Assembly (NCBI GenBank): GCA_963556145.1
Contig: OY744471.1
Location: 2,783,590-2,847,589, forward strand
DNA length: 64,000 nucleotides
Reading direction: 5' to 3'
Source: Hygrocybe punicea
Lineage: Eukaryota; Basidiomycota; Agaricomycetes; Agaricales; Hygrophoraceae
How positions within the stretch are numbered: position 1 is the stretch's first letter; each line of letters opens with the position of its first letter. Shown here in pieces: positions 35,457 to 47,362 of this stretch. Under the pieces are notes generated by a model that did no database searches, was not told where the DNA came from, and saw only the letters and a list, made by a program, of their open reading frames with translations. Both the position numbers and the translations under genes were made by a program.

Positions 35457-36030
35457 AAGTATGCCGTGAACCTCAATGAGTTGCATCAGCAACTCCATCA
35501 AACCATCTCCAAGGCCCAGCGAAGTTACCAGCATTATGCAGACTTGAAGCATGCTCTGGCACGTGATTTCAAGGTATCAGAATTCATCTTGTTAAAGCTG
35601 AGCATTTCCAGACAGCTAGACCTTTGAAGAAGCTCTCCAAGAAGAATTTAGGCCCTTTCGAGATCATCGCTAAGGCCAGAACCTACTCCTATAGTCTTCG
35701 TCTCCCAGATACTCTCTGCTCCATTCATCCTGTCTACCATGTCTCTCAGCTCAAACCTGCCACTCTGAATACCATCCCCAATTGTGTCCAACGTCCGCCT
35801 CCTCCGGTCACTGTTGATGGAGAACCAGAGTTTGATATCTCCGAAATCCTTGACTTGAAAATTGACAACTGTCGTCGTGCCTGCAAGTTACTGTACCTTG
35901 TACATTGGGAAGGTTACGAGGGCACTGATGAAGAAACCTCTTGGATTCTGGCCTCTGAACTCGGACACGCCTCTGAAATTGTTTTGGACTTTCACTCTGC
36001 ATACCCTTCTAAACCTGGCCTGTTTTATTA
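35457..36030 (+). pseudogene. Integrase C-terminus and chromodomain
   Basis: The integrase tail (QRSYQHYADLKHALARDFK), a frameshift near 35590, then GPFEIIAKARTYSYSLRLP, the IHPVYHVSQLKP motif, and a chromodomain with ISEILDLKIDN, LYLVHWEGYEG and ETSWILASEL. Chromodomains direct chromovirus integration to heterochromatin by binding methylated H3. The frame is cut at 36030 by the mariner TIR, after the chromodomain. Confidence 0.9.
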
Positions 36031-36745
36031 TTGCCGTTTTCAGAAAGGTTGTCACATCACGCGTAACACGCGACTTTTGTCACTTTGGCACACGAAACAT
36101 CGGTGAGCCGTTTCTCATCCAATTCTCAACATTTCCATCTAATTCTTTCTGTTCTGTCATCCCCTCATCCCTCTCCAGGTGCACAACCAACTTTCAGGCC
36201 CCATTTCTCAAGTATGGGCACGATCAAAATTTGGGCCTTGTCACCCTCTCGGAGAACATTTCTGGTGCATCGCGGGGAGATACCAAGCTGGAATTGGGCC
36301 GAAATAACCCAGGTATGTCCTCCCCAGATGCCCATGAAGTTTTTGTGCTGAATCACTTGAATTTTCACCATAGGAAAACCCAGATGTCACCCAACGCCGC
36401 CCTGACGCTGTGAGCGTATCTGCATTACCTAGTGGAGAGATGTTGTCCAGGAACTATATGGAACCTTTCATGGTATGTCTACCCCAGGTGCATGCGTCGC
36501 CACAAGCTGACCACACTCAGTACTCGGCTTTACAGGCGGCTTGGAACCTCTGTACTATACTATCTACCTCCAGCCATTTTTCTCGACATCTATCTGTTCT
36601 GTTTGTGCACGGCTGGTCTATCCTTTGTATATGAGACATGTACTATACTTATATAAATATATTTGTTGCTTGAGAGTCAAATCAAATCGTGTGTTGCTGT
36701 GGAAACGGCCGAAGTCATCATCAATCATCCTTCATCACGACTTGC

Positions 36746-38399
36746 ATGGGGAACGCTCGACAAAAACAAAGCCGAGGTCCCAAAGCACACTGGGCAGCTC
36801 CTGTCCCTAAGGACCTGCCGGTTGAGGCTGGCAAAAGCCCTACGCCCCCTCATCCTCGAACACGCCCCAAACCAACGCCAGCCTACAAAGTGCGCGACAA
36901 CAACAGACTAGACGACTCGGAGCCGGATGTCGAAGTGCTAGATCGCGACGAGGTATACAATCCACCTCCTGGCTCCGACAACGAGCGAGACGCCGACGAT
37001 GTCAACATCCTCGTCAAGGAGCTTCTTGGGCCAGCTGGGGCTGCGGACGCAAAACGCAATGAAGAATTTGACGTCGTCAAAGGCTTCAGCTCGGATTCTG
37101 ATGCTGATTCCGAACCCGAAGGTTTGCTGATTTTTTATTCACATATTTCCTACGCTTACACTAATTTACAGATGCTCTCTGCCTCGAATTCAATATCCCT
37201 ATCGGGACTGCATCCGACGTGCAAAAATTTTCATCCGACATCACTTGGAGTATGTTTTGTAGCGAGGTTGCCGATGTGATGGATATTCGGCGTTCTGAAC
37301 TCGAGGTGGCCTATAAGTTTAGCACATGGACTGCCAAGGCGTGACCTCTCCTACTCACCAAAGCAACTCAACTTGCTGCATTATTCGATGCCGCACGGAC
37401 AGAGTTGAATCAGATGGCTAAGGCTAAAGGTAAAAAGAAGGCATTTCAGATTATTCTCGTCGATCAACGCGAAACGTCTCGCAAGGGTGGAAAGAGACGG
37501 GCAGACGATAAGAAGGACAAGGTAATAACTCAATTGATAATACTATGTACTGGACTGACTACATGCTTGGACAAGGTGAAGGCCAAGAGGAAGAAACGAG
37601 CGGACACAGATGAGGAGAGTGGGAACGACACCGAATCGGGGAAGAAAATGTCGAAGACATCCGCCGATTTCATTGCCGAGATTACGGAGAACCTCAAATG
37701 TCCTCTTCACGACGGCAAACCCTGTGTCAAATATCCGGAGGGCCATCACTACACCTTACAAATAACTGATCTAAGTCTCTGGGGCATGCTTCTCGTGAGT
37801 CCCCCGTTTATTTATTGCTTAACGAGACTCATTGTAGTCCACGTCAGGCAAACGGCTCATATGATTCGACCATCTCGCCACCTGTCCAGTTGAAGCTTGG
37901 CGATGCTTCCTCTCGCCGGCACATAAATGCGAAACCCGCTCAAGTTGCTGCTACAAGCGGTGCGGCTCAACCGATCATCATTCAGATGCCACCTCCATAT
38001 GGTGGATCGAGGCACCACTATTCCCCGTACACCCCTCCATCGGCCATACCCAAAAAATCATCTCGCTCCCAACGTGATGGGCTGCACATCCCCAGCTCAG
38101 ACAGCGTAGATTTCGATGACATCCCCAATGTCTTCCCAGCCATCCCCACTTGGCTTGCTGCACTCGACTCCAGTGCTTGCGGCGTTGATGGAGATAATTT
38201 TTCCCAGTATACTGATGCCATCCGGGCGAATGGGTTCAGGCGCATCCACGAGCTTGCCGGTGAAGGTCTTGCTAATGAGACTATCACCCATTTCTTGACC
38301 GTTTGCAATATCCCAATTGGAATCGCGAAATGAATTCTCAAGTTTGTGCAGAAGGACACGGATCGTATCAAGAAGGCTGAGAGGGCCAACAGGAAATAA
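36746..38399 (+). pseudogene. Accessory gene of the mariner-type element, SAM-like C-terminus
   Basis: Four exons: 36746-37121, 37172-37521, 37576-37794, 37848-38399, introns 37122-37171, 37522-37575 and 37795-37847. The N-terminus is basic/Pro-rich, then acidic (EPDVEVLDRDE). A conserved-looking domain follows (LEFNIPIGTASDVQKFSSDI..., ELEVAYKFSTWTAK), then a Lys-rich hinge, a Cys/His patch (CPLHDGKPC...GHHYTLQITD), a Pro/Ser-rich stretch and a C-terminal helical domain (FSQYTDAIRANGFRRIHEL) resembling a SAM domain. In-frame TGAs at 37342-37344 and 38331-38333 are compatible with CGA and TGG ancestors. I recognise the architecture from Agaricomycete hypothetical proteins but know no function. 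SAM domains often oligomerise or bind RNA/DNA. Confidence 0.65.
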
Positions 38400-39320
38400 T
38401 GGGCAGTAGTGAAACATTTTCTTTCTAGTATGTGTGTAGATAGTCCTACAATGTCTTCAACGGACTTGTAGTTATCAATATAGTGTTGCTGTTTGGTTTC
38501 TCAGAATGCAGAAAGTTGGGATCATTGAAAATTAAATATATCTTGGCAATCATGGGGCAGCTTGCCTTATGTATGGTGAGGATGGAATGGATGGAGTGTT
38601 CATAGAGCATCAATATGTTAAGACCTATGGATTATTGGGCAAACAATTTGAACACAACTACTGTGTTGATGTCACTGACCTGGGTGGGGAATTCTTACCT
38701 GGAGCCTTACAAGTTGGCATCAATGATGGGTCCTTTGAATTACAAAGTACCTGGAATAATACATCCAGCTCTAGTATTACCACAGCTAAGGCAAGTAGCC
38801 AGTAGCCTAGCCTGTTTTAGCTTAGCCGAGGTCTGGCTAAGCTAAGGCTGATGACCAGCTACCAGCTACAGCTACCTCAAGTTATTAGCTGTTGGCCATT
38901 TGTGTTTGTGACGTGACAAGGGGTCCATGCGTGAGATGATGGGCCATGATCATCCACAACCTCACTGTAACTGAATGGTGATCTTAGTCAAGTCTGGCTG
39001 ACTGAGTAGAGGGAAAGCAGGTATTACAACAAAAACCAATCGAGGAACATTCACACCACTGCAGGTGCATTGCTAGTGGTGTAGATCTTGCCATCCTGGC
39101 AATGAGTGATACAGGAAGTAAACAGGTTTGGAGGGGTGAACCACCATCTCGATCAAGGTCAGCAGCAGGATTGGGTGTTCCTCTGTGATTTTTGTGCCTA
39201 GCACCTTGTCTCAATTCCTTTATTTAAGAGCAGGATTAAAATAGGTTATAAATGAAGGACACATAGAAATGGACCAAGGGGCTGGGGTTTCATGATTGGT
39301 GACTACAGCAGCAGGGGGTG
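38400..39320. other. Mariner-element filler, no gene recognised
   Basis: Two overlapping short frames (38569-38845) and a minus frame (38984-39214) match nothing known. 38790-38885 has degenerate TAGCC/AGCTAAGC words like those in the MITE at 39329-39700, probably a decayed copy. Confidence 0.4.
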
Positions 39321-39328
39321 GTACAACA

Positions 39329-39700
39329 TAGTGTTGCCACAGCTAAGCTAGCCTAGCCACGGCTAAATTAGCTGCAGCTAAAGCTAAGCTAATTCATGAA
39401 AAATGTCTTAGCCTTAGCCACTAGCCAAGTACTAGCTGCAGCTATGGCTAAGCTAAAGTCAGCTAAGCTAATGACTATTAGTCAGGTATGATATCCTTTT
39501 TAAGTATTTCTAGGCTGTTCTGAGATGATATTATTTTTATCTTCCCTTAGCTTCAGCTACAGCTAAGCTAACTTTCTGAAATACTTTAGCCTTAGCCATT
39601 AGCTGGAGATTAGCCATTAGCTTAGCTGGCATCAGCTAAGCTAAAATCAGCTAAGCTAATGGCTAGTAGCCAGCTATTAGCCTTAGCTGTGGCAACACTA
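39329..39700. mobile_element. hAT MITE, 372 bp, 8-bp TSD
   Basis: TIRs TAGTGTTGCCACAGCTAAG... and the inverse ...CTTAGCTGTGGCAACACTA are flanked by GTACAACA at 39321-39328 and 39701-39708. The interior is a dense array of AGCTAAGC / GGCTAA words. No coding capacity. Confidence 0.92.
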
Positions 39701-39809
39701 GTACAACATGAATGATGAGAGAGGAAGACCAGGCAAAACATAAAATGATGCAAGGTGGAAAAGTAGCCAGGCCAATGGAAGAGACCAAAGATATCATTGT
39801 GGACCATTA

Positions 39810-40070
39810 CTTGACTCAACGCAGGCAATACTAACTCCTATTGATGAGCTGGTTGTTGTACTGTTGGTAGGCCTTTGTGCCAACTCCTTTCCTATGACTG
39901 GCAGTGATACTCTTTCACGATCCTGTATTGCAATCGTAGACCATTACTTGACTCAAAGCAGGCAATACTAACTCCCATTGATGAGCTGGTTGTTGTATTG
40001 CTGGTAGGCCTTGGTGCCAACTCATTTTCCCTCAAAATGAACGGCAGTGATGCCCTTTGATACTTGTGCC
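39810..40070. repeat. ~135-bp tandem duplication
   Basis: The segments starting TTACTTGACTCAA at about 39808 and 39945 are near-identical for about 90 bp (ACTAACTCC.ATTGATGAGC...). Both lie downstream of the transposase gene. No gene seen. Confidence 0.7.
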
Positions 40071-40308
40071 TGGCTCCTCCCCTTAACAAGCAAACTAGGG
40101 TCCAGCTCCACAGGCAGCCATATTCAATAATCCTTATCAATGTACAATTTTACCCAAACAAAACAAGGATTTGTTGATGAAGGTCTCAACCCTCCACAAA
40201 GGTTACAAAGCAATGAAGTCCCTCAACAGATCTGAAAGAAAATACATTGATAATTGCACAATTACAGAGTACAACAACATATTCCTCCATCAGTCTTGCC
40301 AGACGTTG

Positions 40309-41492
40309 CTACAAATATCCACAGTGATGATAGAAAGCCTCCGCATCATCTGCTGTCACTGTGTGCACCGATTCCCACAGTTGGCAAAAGACCTCAGCCT
40401 GCTGGTCAGGTGTTTCAATCACTGCACGCACTATGTTGCCCTTCCGCCTGATGTCGGACTTGATTGCCGAGAACGCCAGTTCAATCGGGTTGAAATCCGG
40501 TGAGTATGGGGGGAGAAATTCAATTCGCATACCCCTATAATCCAATGAGTACCTGCAAGGAAGCAGGATCAATGACATACCTTTCCTCAATCATTTCGGC
40601 AATTAGATTGGACTTGTGGATGCAGCAGTTATCCATTACAATGACGGAGTTGACCTCGGGAAAAGGATTCATCCGCTCGAGCAGCTCTTCGATGAATTTG
40701 GCGAAGCGAGACGTGTTGAATGACCCTTCGACAATCTTCACGGTCAATATCCCATTGAGGAAAATGGCAGGAAGTATGGAATATCTTGAATCACTGGTAT
40801 CAGTTACTGATCTTGAATAGATAAAGAAACAAAATACTGTTTGCCCCGAATGAAAAAGGCTTTTCTGACAGCACGCTGGCCCCGAATCGCCCAAGCGCGG
40901 CCCCAGTACATTGTGCGCCGATCACAGGCACTCTCATCTACAAATACTAGCTGCTCGGCTTGATACTGAAGGCCAACCCTTTGTATATATTCGGCACGCA
41001 GCAGAGCGCTCCTCTCAATAGCTACCTTCGTCAGCTGTGTAGAATTATCAAAATCATCAGTTAGAATAGCTAAAAACAAAGGAAACCGACCTTTTTCATA
41101 GTATGCCCACTACGGTGCAAGGCTCTCCATATCGTGGATAAGATTTCTGGGTGCTCAGCTGGAGCTGGTCGCGAAGTTCTTCAAGGTATGCGTCACAGTT
41201 ATCATTGATACAACCTTGGAGGAACTGATGGGAATTTTGGTCAATACATCAACAATCTCAAGCAATGACATACTGAAACCTCCTCAGAGGTCAAATGACG
41301 ACGCCTTCCGATCAGCCGCTGGTCCACCAATGGCTTAGAAACTTGGCCAGTTGAGCGATGTTGAGCCAGAATCCTGAGGACTTGTCATCGGCTTATGCCA
41401 GTGTAAGCGGTGATTTTGTCGAGATCTTCACATGGTGCCATCCGAACAATTGCCCAGCATAGGTCTTCAGAGATTCGTTTGCCTCGCGGCAT
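40309..41492 (-). pseudogene. Tc1/mariner (IS630-type) DDE transposase
   Basis: Starts MPRGKRISEDLCWAIVRM (41490-41492) with a helix-turn-helix region. Introns are visible near 41040-41098, 40813-40855 and 40540-40590. The catalytic triad is D in LVFVDESACDRR, D in VIVMDNCCIHKS, and E in FNPIELAFSAIK (DDE, the LPPYSPDFNP motif intact). A TGA at 41395-41397 and an apparent 1-nt shift near 41150 disrupt the N-terminal third; the catalytic domain is otherwise open. It would excise and reinsert the element at TA. Confidence 0.88.
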
Positions 41493-42252
41493 AGTGATTC
41501 GGAGTCGTTTCAGAAGATCAACGTTGGCTTTGGATACCTAATATGGCAGTGTCAAGTTCAATGGCGAAGAGATCATTATTCAGGTAAAAACTACATCATA
41601 CAGGTCTCATATACAAATAATAGACTAGCCGTGCACAAACCGAACAGATAGATGTCGAGAAAAATGGCTGGAGGTGGATAGTGTAGTACAGAGGTTCCAA
41701 GCCGCCTGTAAAGCCGAGTACTGAGTGTGGTCAGCTTGTGGCGACGCATGCACCTGGGGTAGACATACCATGAAAGGTTCCATATAGTTCCTGGACAACA
41801 TCTCTCCACTAGGTAATGCAGATACGCTCACAGCGTCAGGGCGGCGTTGGGTGACATCTGGGTTTTCCTATGGTGAAAATTCAAGTGATTCAGCACAAAA
41901 ACTTCATGGGCATCTGGGGAGGACATACCTGGGTTATTTCGGCCCAATTCCAGCTTGGTATCTCCCCGCGATGCACCAGAAATGTTCTCCGAGAGGGTGA
42001 CAAGGCCCAAATTTTGATCGTACCCATACTTGAGAAATGGGGCCTGAAAGTTGGTTGTGCACCTGGAGAGGGATGAGGGGATGACAGAACAGAAAGAATT
42101 AGACGGAAATGTTGAGAATTGGATGAGAAACGGCTCACCGATGTTTCGTGTGCCAGAGTGACAAAAGTCGCGTGTTACGCGTGATGTGACAACCTTTCTG
42201 AAAACGGCAATAACTTCTGCTCTATTTACAATTTGCTTTTTGCAAAATTAAC

Positions 42253-43087
42253 TTAGGCCATTTTGCCCCCCTCTCCCAAGTACTCTCCCTCCTCCCATGC
42301 CGTTTCCACCTCCTCCAGACTGAACTCCTGGAGTTCATAGGAGTTGTCCCTGAGGAACTCCACATTCCTCAAGTGATCTGCCCACTGGACAGCTTCTCTG
42401 CAGATGTCATCCATAGTGTCCCAAGCCCCCTCACAGGCTTCCACGACCCACTCTAACATCGCCGTGTTCTTCTTTGTCACCTGGAGCAACTTGAAGAGTA
42501 GTTCCTCCACCTGCATCGAAGACTTGGAGCCTTTTTTTGCCACCGGCTCCACTCCATAGTATTCCGATCTGGACTCTTCATTTTCCTCCTTTTTTTTCTT
42601 CTTCCTCACTGCACCATCTTCTTCTTCTACCTCACACCATGCCTTCCTTTTCTGGCACACCACACAACCCCTTGTCTTTCCAGTCTTGGGCCACATGTAA
42701 TTCTCCCGACACTCTGCGCATGCCTTGCACTGGATGGCCCTGTTTCTTTGTCACCTTCGGGTCCGCTTAGATGCAACTATTTTGCTTACCCATCTCTTTT
42801 TCTTTTCCCCCTTTCCACACTCGTGGGTAAGCTCTGGACACTCCCACCACGGCCTTGCTTCTTTTCTCCTCCTCCACTTTTTTCTTCTCCTCCTCCTCTG
42901 CCTTTTTCATCTCCTCCCACTTCCTCTTTGCTTCCACTTCCGCCTTCCTCCTCCTTTCCTCCTCCACCAGCCTTCTTTTCTCCTCCTCTGCTTTCCTCCA
43001 ATCCTCCTCCTCTTCCTTTGCCCTCAGCTCAGTGAATTCCCATTCCATTTCTTTAATGTGGGCTGTGATTTCCTGTGAGGACGACAT
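42253..43087 (-). pseudogene. Antisense coiled-coil / cysteine-cluster gene of the chromovirus
   Basis: Starts MSSSQEITAHIKEMEWEF, then a long Glu/Lys/Arg coiled coil (42870-43040), a basic stretch, a CKACAEC and CVVCQKRKAWC cysteine cluster (42640-42710), an acidic/Lys-rich linker and a C-terminal helical domain (VEELLFKLLQVTKKN). A frameshift plus a TGA near 42740-42770 separate the halves, unless an intron I could not place joins them. Same order of parts and same antisense position, before the 3' LTR, as 2069-3474 in the other gypsy element, but little direct sequence similarity. Function unknown. Confidence 0.65.
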
Positions 43088-43212
43088 TTTTGTGGAGTTG
43101 TCTCCTGGTCCAGGAATTGGTTTTATACCACCTGACTTCCACTTCAAACTCCGCTTCGGTTCCCCCTTTGTTCCAGAGGCATCTCAAGGGTTTGACGCTA
43201 AGGGGGAGATAC

Positions 43213-43720
43213 TGTCATATCTATGGAACTCTGAAGGATTCCGATGAACTCCGCTCCAGAATTTTCTGCTGTTTTATCTTATCTTATCCTCTCGCATATG
43301 TTATTGTTCCTTTCCCTTGTTACACTCTATTCTTCTTCATCTCCATTTCTTCAGACTCCTATCTGTCCCTTCCTTTTGTTTACTTGTCACCATACATAGC
43401 AACCTTTTCTTCCTTTTATCTTTCTCCGAACTCCGGTTCCCCTTCTGGAGTACTTATTATCTCTATGTTACTAAGGACATAACAATTAGTTTACCAAGTA
43501 TATACATTAGAACTACAATGTCCTGTAACACCGTTCTGAAAATCAACTTGAGTTCCCCTCATTCTCAAACTTAGGGCTTTGCCTCAAAGCTCACTATCAG
43601 TCTCCACTCTGTCTGCTTGTGCTTACTCAGTACGACTTAAGGAAGTAGCAAAACTACTTCAAGTTCGCACCTCCGGTCCTCTGACAACTCCATGCCATCT
43701 GGAGTTGCATGCCTCCAACA
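43213..43720 (+). repeat. 3' LTR of the chromovirus
   Basis: 508 bp, TGTCATATCT...CCTCCAACA, preceded by the purine tract 43200-43212. High similarity to the solo LTR 20492-21028. Confidence 0.92.
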
Positions 43721-43725
43721 AGTAG

Positions 43726-45076
43726 AAGGTAAGTACAAGTCTCAAAACTTACTATCTATTACTAAGCTAACTAATATTGTTTATTTTTATGTAGAACTTT
43801 CTCACTGCCACATCAGGAATGCCCTGCAACACACACACCCACGCCACATCACGTCAATGCCCAACTCCAGGGCCGAAACGATGGATGGCAGACAACAACA
43901 ATGACAAAGACAACAACAAAGATAATGAGGGCAGAGATGGCCAGCCAAGGGACGACGACGGAGAGTCAGAGAGTCGGAGACAACAATGACAGAGAGTAGG
44001 AGACAACAATGGAGAGTCAGAGATGACAATGGAGATGACAACAGAGAGTCGGAGATGACGATGACCATCAAAAGGATGATGACAACAATCCAGGGGACGA
44101 CGAGGATGATGATGGGGATGGAGACATAAATGACAATGACAATGAGGACAATGAGGACAATGACGAAAACGACGGGAATGGGAATGACAGGGATGGGGAC
44201 GATGAGGATGAGGACAGCGGAGATGCAGACGAAGACGACGAGAATGACAGGAACGAGAGAGGTATGTACATCCCACCCCTCCTTGCACCCCTCCTTCCTC
44301 TCCCTCTCCTTTTCCCTCTTCCTCTCCCTCTCCCTCTCCCTCTCCCTGTTGCCCTTCCCTCCTTCTTACCCCTTCTCCCACTCCCACTCCTACCTTCTCT
44401 CTTCTCCCACTCCCACTCCTTCTCCCACCTCCCACTCCTTCTCCCACTCCCACTCCCACCTTCTCTCTTCTCCCACTCCCACTCCTTCTCCCACCTCCCA
44501 CTCCACACCCACCTACCTTCCTCCACCTGCCTCCTTCCCTTGGCGATTTGATTATGTATTTGGATAGAATTATCATTAAATTTAGATGTCCATTTTAAGA
44601 AGTAGTGAGGGTATAATATACCAAGTGGAGTAGGTTCTGATTTTGGTATAGATTGTCATTAGGCATAAGGAGCTCCTATAAGGGCTAAGGCTAAGGATGA
44701 GATATTGTGCATTTGCAAAAGAAGAATTTTGTGATGTTTGCTATTGCCTGTGCATGTAATAATTGCATTTCAAATTATATTACATGGGACATATATGTCA
44801 TGTACAGACAGAGACATTCTGATTACTTTAGATGACAGGTTCTCAATAAACAATGGCTTCAGCTGTTGTGAGCTCTGTCAATGTTGTCAATGTTAAATAT
44901 GTGCTAGCAGACTGGTATGTGGCTCAATCTTGTGAACCAACATGGGCCCACATTGCAGCAATATGCAGCCAGAGCTGGACCCAGGTCAACCCAGTGCTAA
45001 ACCCTATTCAATCCAGTGCTGCAGCAATTGCTGGATCCTGGTCAACCCAATCCTGCAGCAAGTGCTGGACCCAGGT
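43726..45076 (-). repeat. Right arm of the foldback structure
   Basis: Inverted counterpart of 33000-34450: a GACGA/GATGA-rich tract (43870-44260), a pyrimidine minisatellite (44280-44520), an AT-rich block and a GACCCAGGTCAACCCAGTGCT-type subterminal array (shown in part). Frames in it are low-complexity by-products. Confidence 0.6.
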
Positions 45077-46640
45077 TACGAGTTCTTTTAATTTATTAAA
45101 AGACTCATTCTTTATCAGACCTGGTTCAGTGGATGTTTGTAATTAATTAATTAATTAATGTTCGTGCATCGCCTATAGAGAAAATCTTTTTGGGCAAGCG
45201 ATATGACTCTACTTCTGATACTGGAAAATCACATACAGTTGGGGCCATGTTTGGACAAGCTTACATAAGCATCCAAATATGGGTTGCCATAGAAAATACA
45301 AACTATCTTCCAATTATATTTAAAATATTCATACTGACTTCAATTCTGATCAGAATCAGCTGAAAATTGAACTGCTGACTAATATAATCATTTCCAGTCA
45401 GGTGTGACTGTCACATGTGACAAAATATAACCAAATAAGGTAATTTTTGATATTATATAGCAAATTTTTTGCTGATCGCAATGGTGATAGTCACATGTGA
45501 CCAGTCAAATTATATAAGGCAATTTTATACTATATATGCTAAATTTTGAGCTGATCACAGGAGTCATAGTCACATGTGACTACTTTTACTATATATAGAA
45601 ATATCAGCCATACAAGTAAAAATGAGCTAAACTTAGATGGTGTATTGATATTTTTACTTAAACATAAAATTCAAGGGTAGTTCTATTTGGCACCCTGGGG
45701 TGCACCCAACTTCCCACGCACCTCTTACCTTATATAGTGATAGCTAAGTAAAATATATCCAATGAATCAGTTTTAATTAAAGTCCTGTTGGTGATAAAAT
45801 CATAGAAAATTTCTGATGAGTAAGCTTACACTTCTAGGTGTTCATAGAAAAATAATGTTTTGCTTTGATTGAATAGTTCCTTAGTAATAAAGAACTCATC
45901 TGGGATTAATGTCTATATCTAAACACCAACTACACAGAATTTGACAAGAATTAGTTTTTGCATATCTTAGTCTTCACACTCCACAGACATAATTTTTCAG
46001 TCATTTTATCACGAGTAGAACTTGAGTTAAGATTGATTATTCAAAATTATCTTACTTAGCTATCACTTTATAGAATAAGGGGTGCGTGGGAAGTTGGGTG
46101 CACCCTGGGGAGCCAAATAAAATAATCCAAATCAAATGTGGTATTGCCATATATATATATTATCTGATATACTAATTGTACATTTCAAGCAAAATCAATT
46201 ATTGATATTCGTAACAATAAAATAACAATCCAATGAAAGAAGAAAGACTTTGTTCATGCCATGTGCAACATCAGCCCACTTAAAAAGCAAAGCTGTCTTT
46301 ATGTTGTTATCTGTTGTACAGCATTCAAGGTCATGGAGAAGTAGGGTTAAGCAAATGTAAGTCAATTGTTATCATACTGTTTAGTGGGGAGTTGTGTTTG
46401 GCAGTGGACCTGTTGCTCCCTGAATATTTCTTTTATGACTGAAAATATTGCATGATAAAGCAGCACAGAAGGCATGACAGTAAGGAGGTTGCTGATGCAG
46501 ACTCAAGACACTCTATGTAGTTTTATTTTTTCTACTTTTATGTTGCTGAGGTGAGATGGTCTTATTAGAACAATTTGCAATATACAACATATGCTATATG
46601 TCTTATAGCATGCCATGCATAACACTGGCCCACTAAACAA
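45077..46640 (+). repeat. AT-rich repeat copy with a nested 460-bp MITE
   Basis: Matches 21311-21824 and 24213-24800. At about 45676-46134 lies an insertion with ~60-bp inverted ends (TTTGGCACCCTGGGGTGCAC and complement). The related empty site is at 24393-24415. No gene. Confidence 0.7.
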
Positions 46641-46644
46641 GTCA

Positions 46645-46808
46645 ACCTGGTGCTATAGCAATAGCTGGACCTGGGTCAACCCAGCGCTGTAGGAAGAGCT
46701 GGACCCTGGTCAACCCAAGCCTGCAGCAAAAGCTAGTCCTGGGTCAACCTGACCTCGCAGAAATAGCTGGACCTGGGTCAACCTGACCCTACAGCAATAG
46801 CTGGACCT
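46645..46808 (-). repeat. Subterminal-type repeat array
   Basis: Five units of AGCTGGACCTGGGTCAACC form, inverted relative to 32810-33125. The following stretch 46811-46900 resembles a hAT terminus (TAGGGGTATACCTGCGG) but has no partner. Confidence 0.55.
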
Positions 46809-47362
46809 AGAGTTTAGGGGTATACCTGCGGTTTTTCCATAACAGGTAGTCGTGGGTCTGGGTACGGTGGCTGGAACCAGGACCCACCCCATTACTGTCA
46901 CCCTTATCCATGGTTTCCGGGTTTCCCTGGGTGTCAAGGCTTCCATTGAGCTTCCATCTTCTACCCTTGTTCAGCCATATGCCTATCTTCCATAATGTTA
47001 CAATCAAGACTTCTTCGTTCAACTCTCATCGATCTCATCCCCCATCTCCACATCCACTGCCCCAATGATCCTTCGGCTGCCATTTCCAGCTTCTTCACAC
47101 CCTGTTTTGACATTTCATTGTTTAGAATCTATGTACAATCTTGCTATCAAACCTCATCAGCCATTTCCCTGTCGTTCAAATCACTTCCCTTAGCAAGCTT
47201 TCTGTCAATTCTTTTGCCATGCAACCTGACAGGTTTCCAAGTTCCCTACCATGTCAGTGTCCGTCATCCAGCACAATTTAGCGTATATTGCAAAGTCATC
47301 GTATGTATATAAGGTGTCTTTTGTTTCTCTTGTTACTCACCCACCACTCCAGATTCTCATCA

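Larger units (their letters stand above)
36031..42210. mobile_element. Tc1/mariner-type element, 6.2 kb, ~0.6-kb TIRs
   Basis: The left TIR 36031-36640 and right TIR 41595-42210 are nearly identical inverted copies starting TTGCCGTTTTCAGAAAGG. TA flanks each end (36029-36030, 42211-42212). It carries a DDE transposase on the minus strand (40309-41492) and an unrelated accessory gene on the plus strand (36746-38399), converging on a filler region that holds a hAT MITE. TIRs this long and cargo genes are unusual for the superfamily. Confidence 0.85.
35368..43720 (+). mobile_element. Internally deleted Ty3/gypsy chromovirus
   Basis: The 5-bp duplication AGTAG flanks it (35363-35367, 43721-43725). 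Only the first ~54 bp of the 5' LTR (35368-35421) survive, fused to the end of integrase. A chromodomain, a 6.2-kb mariner insertion (36031-42210), an antisense zinc-cluster gene, a polypurine tract (AAGGGGGAGATAC, 43200-43212) and a full 3' LTR follow. Gag, PR, RT and RH are deleted. Confidence 0.9.
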
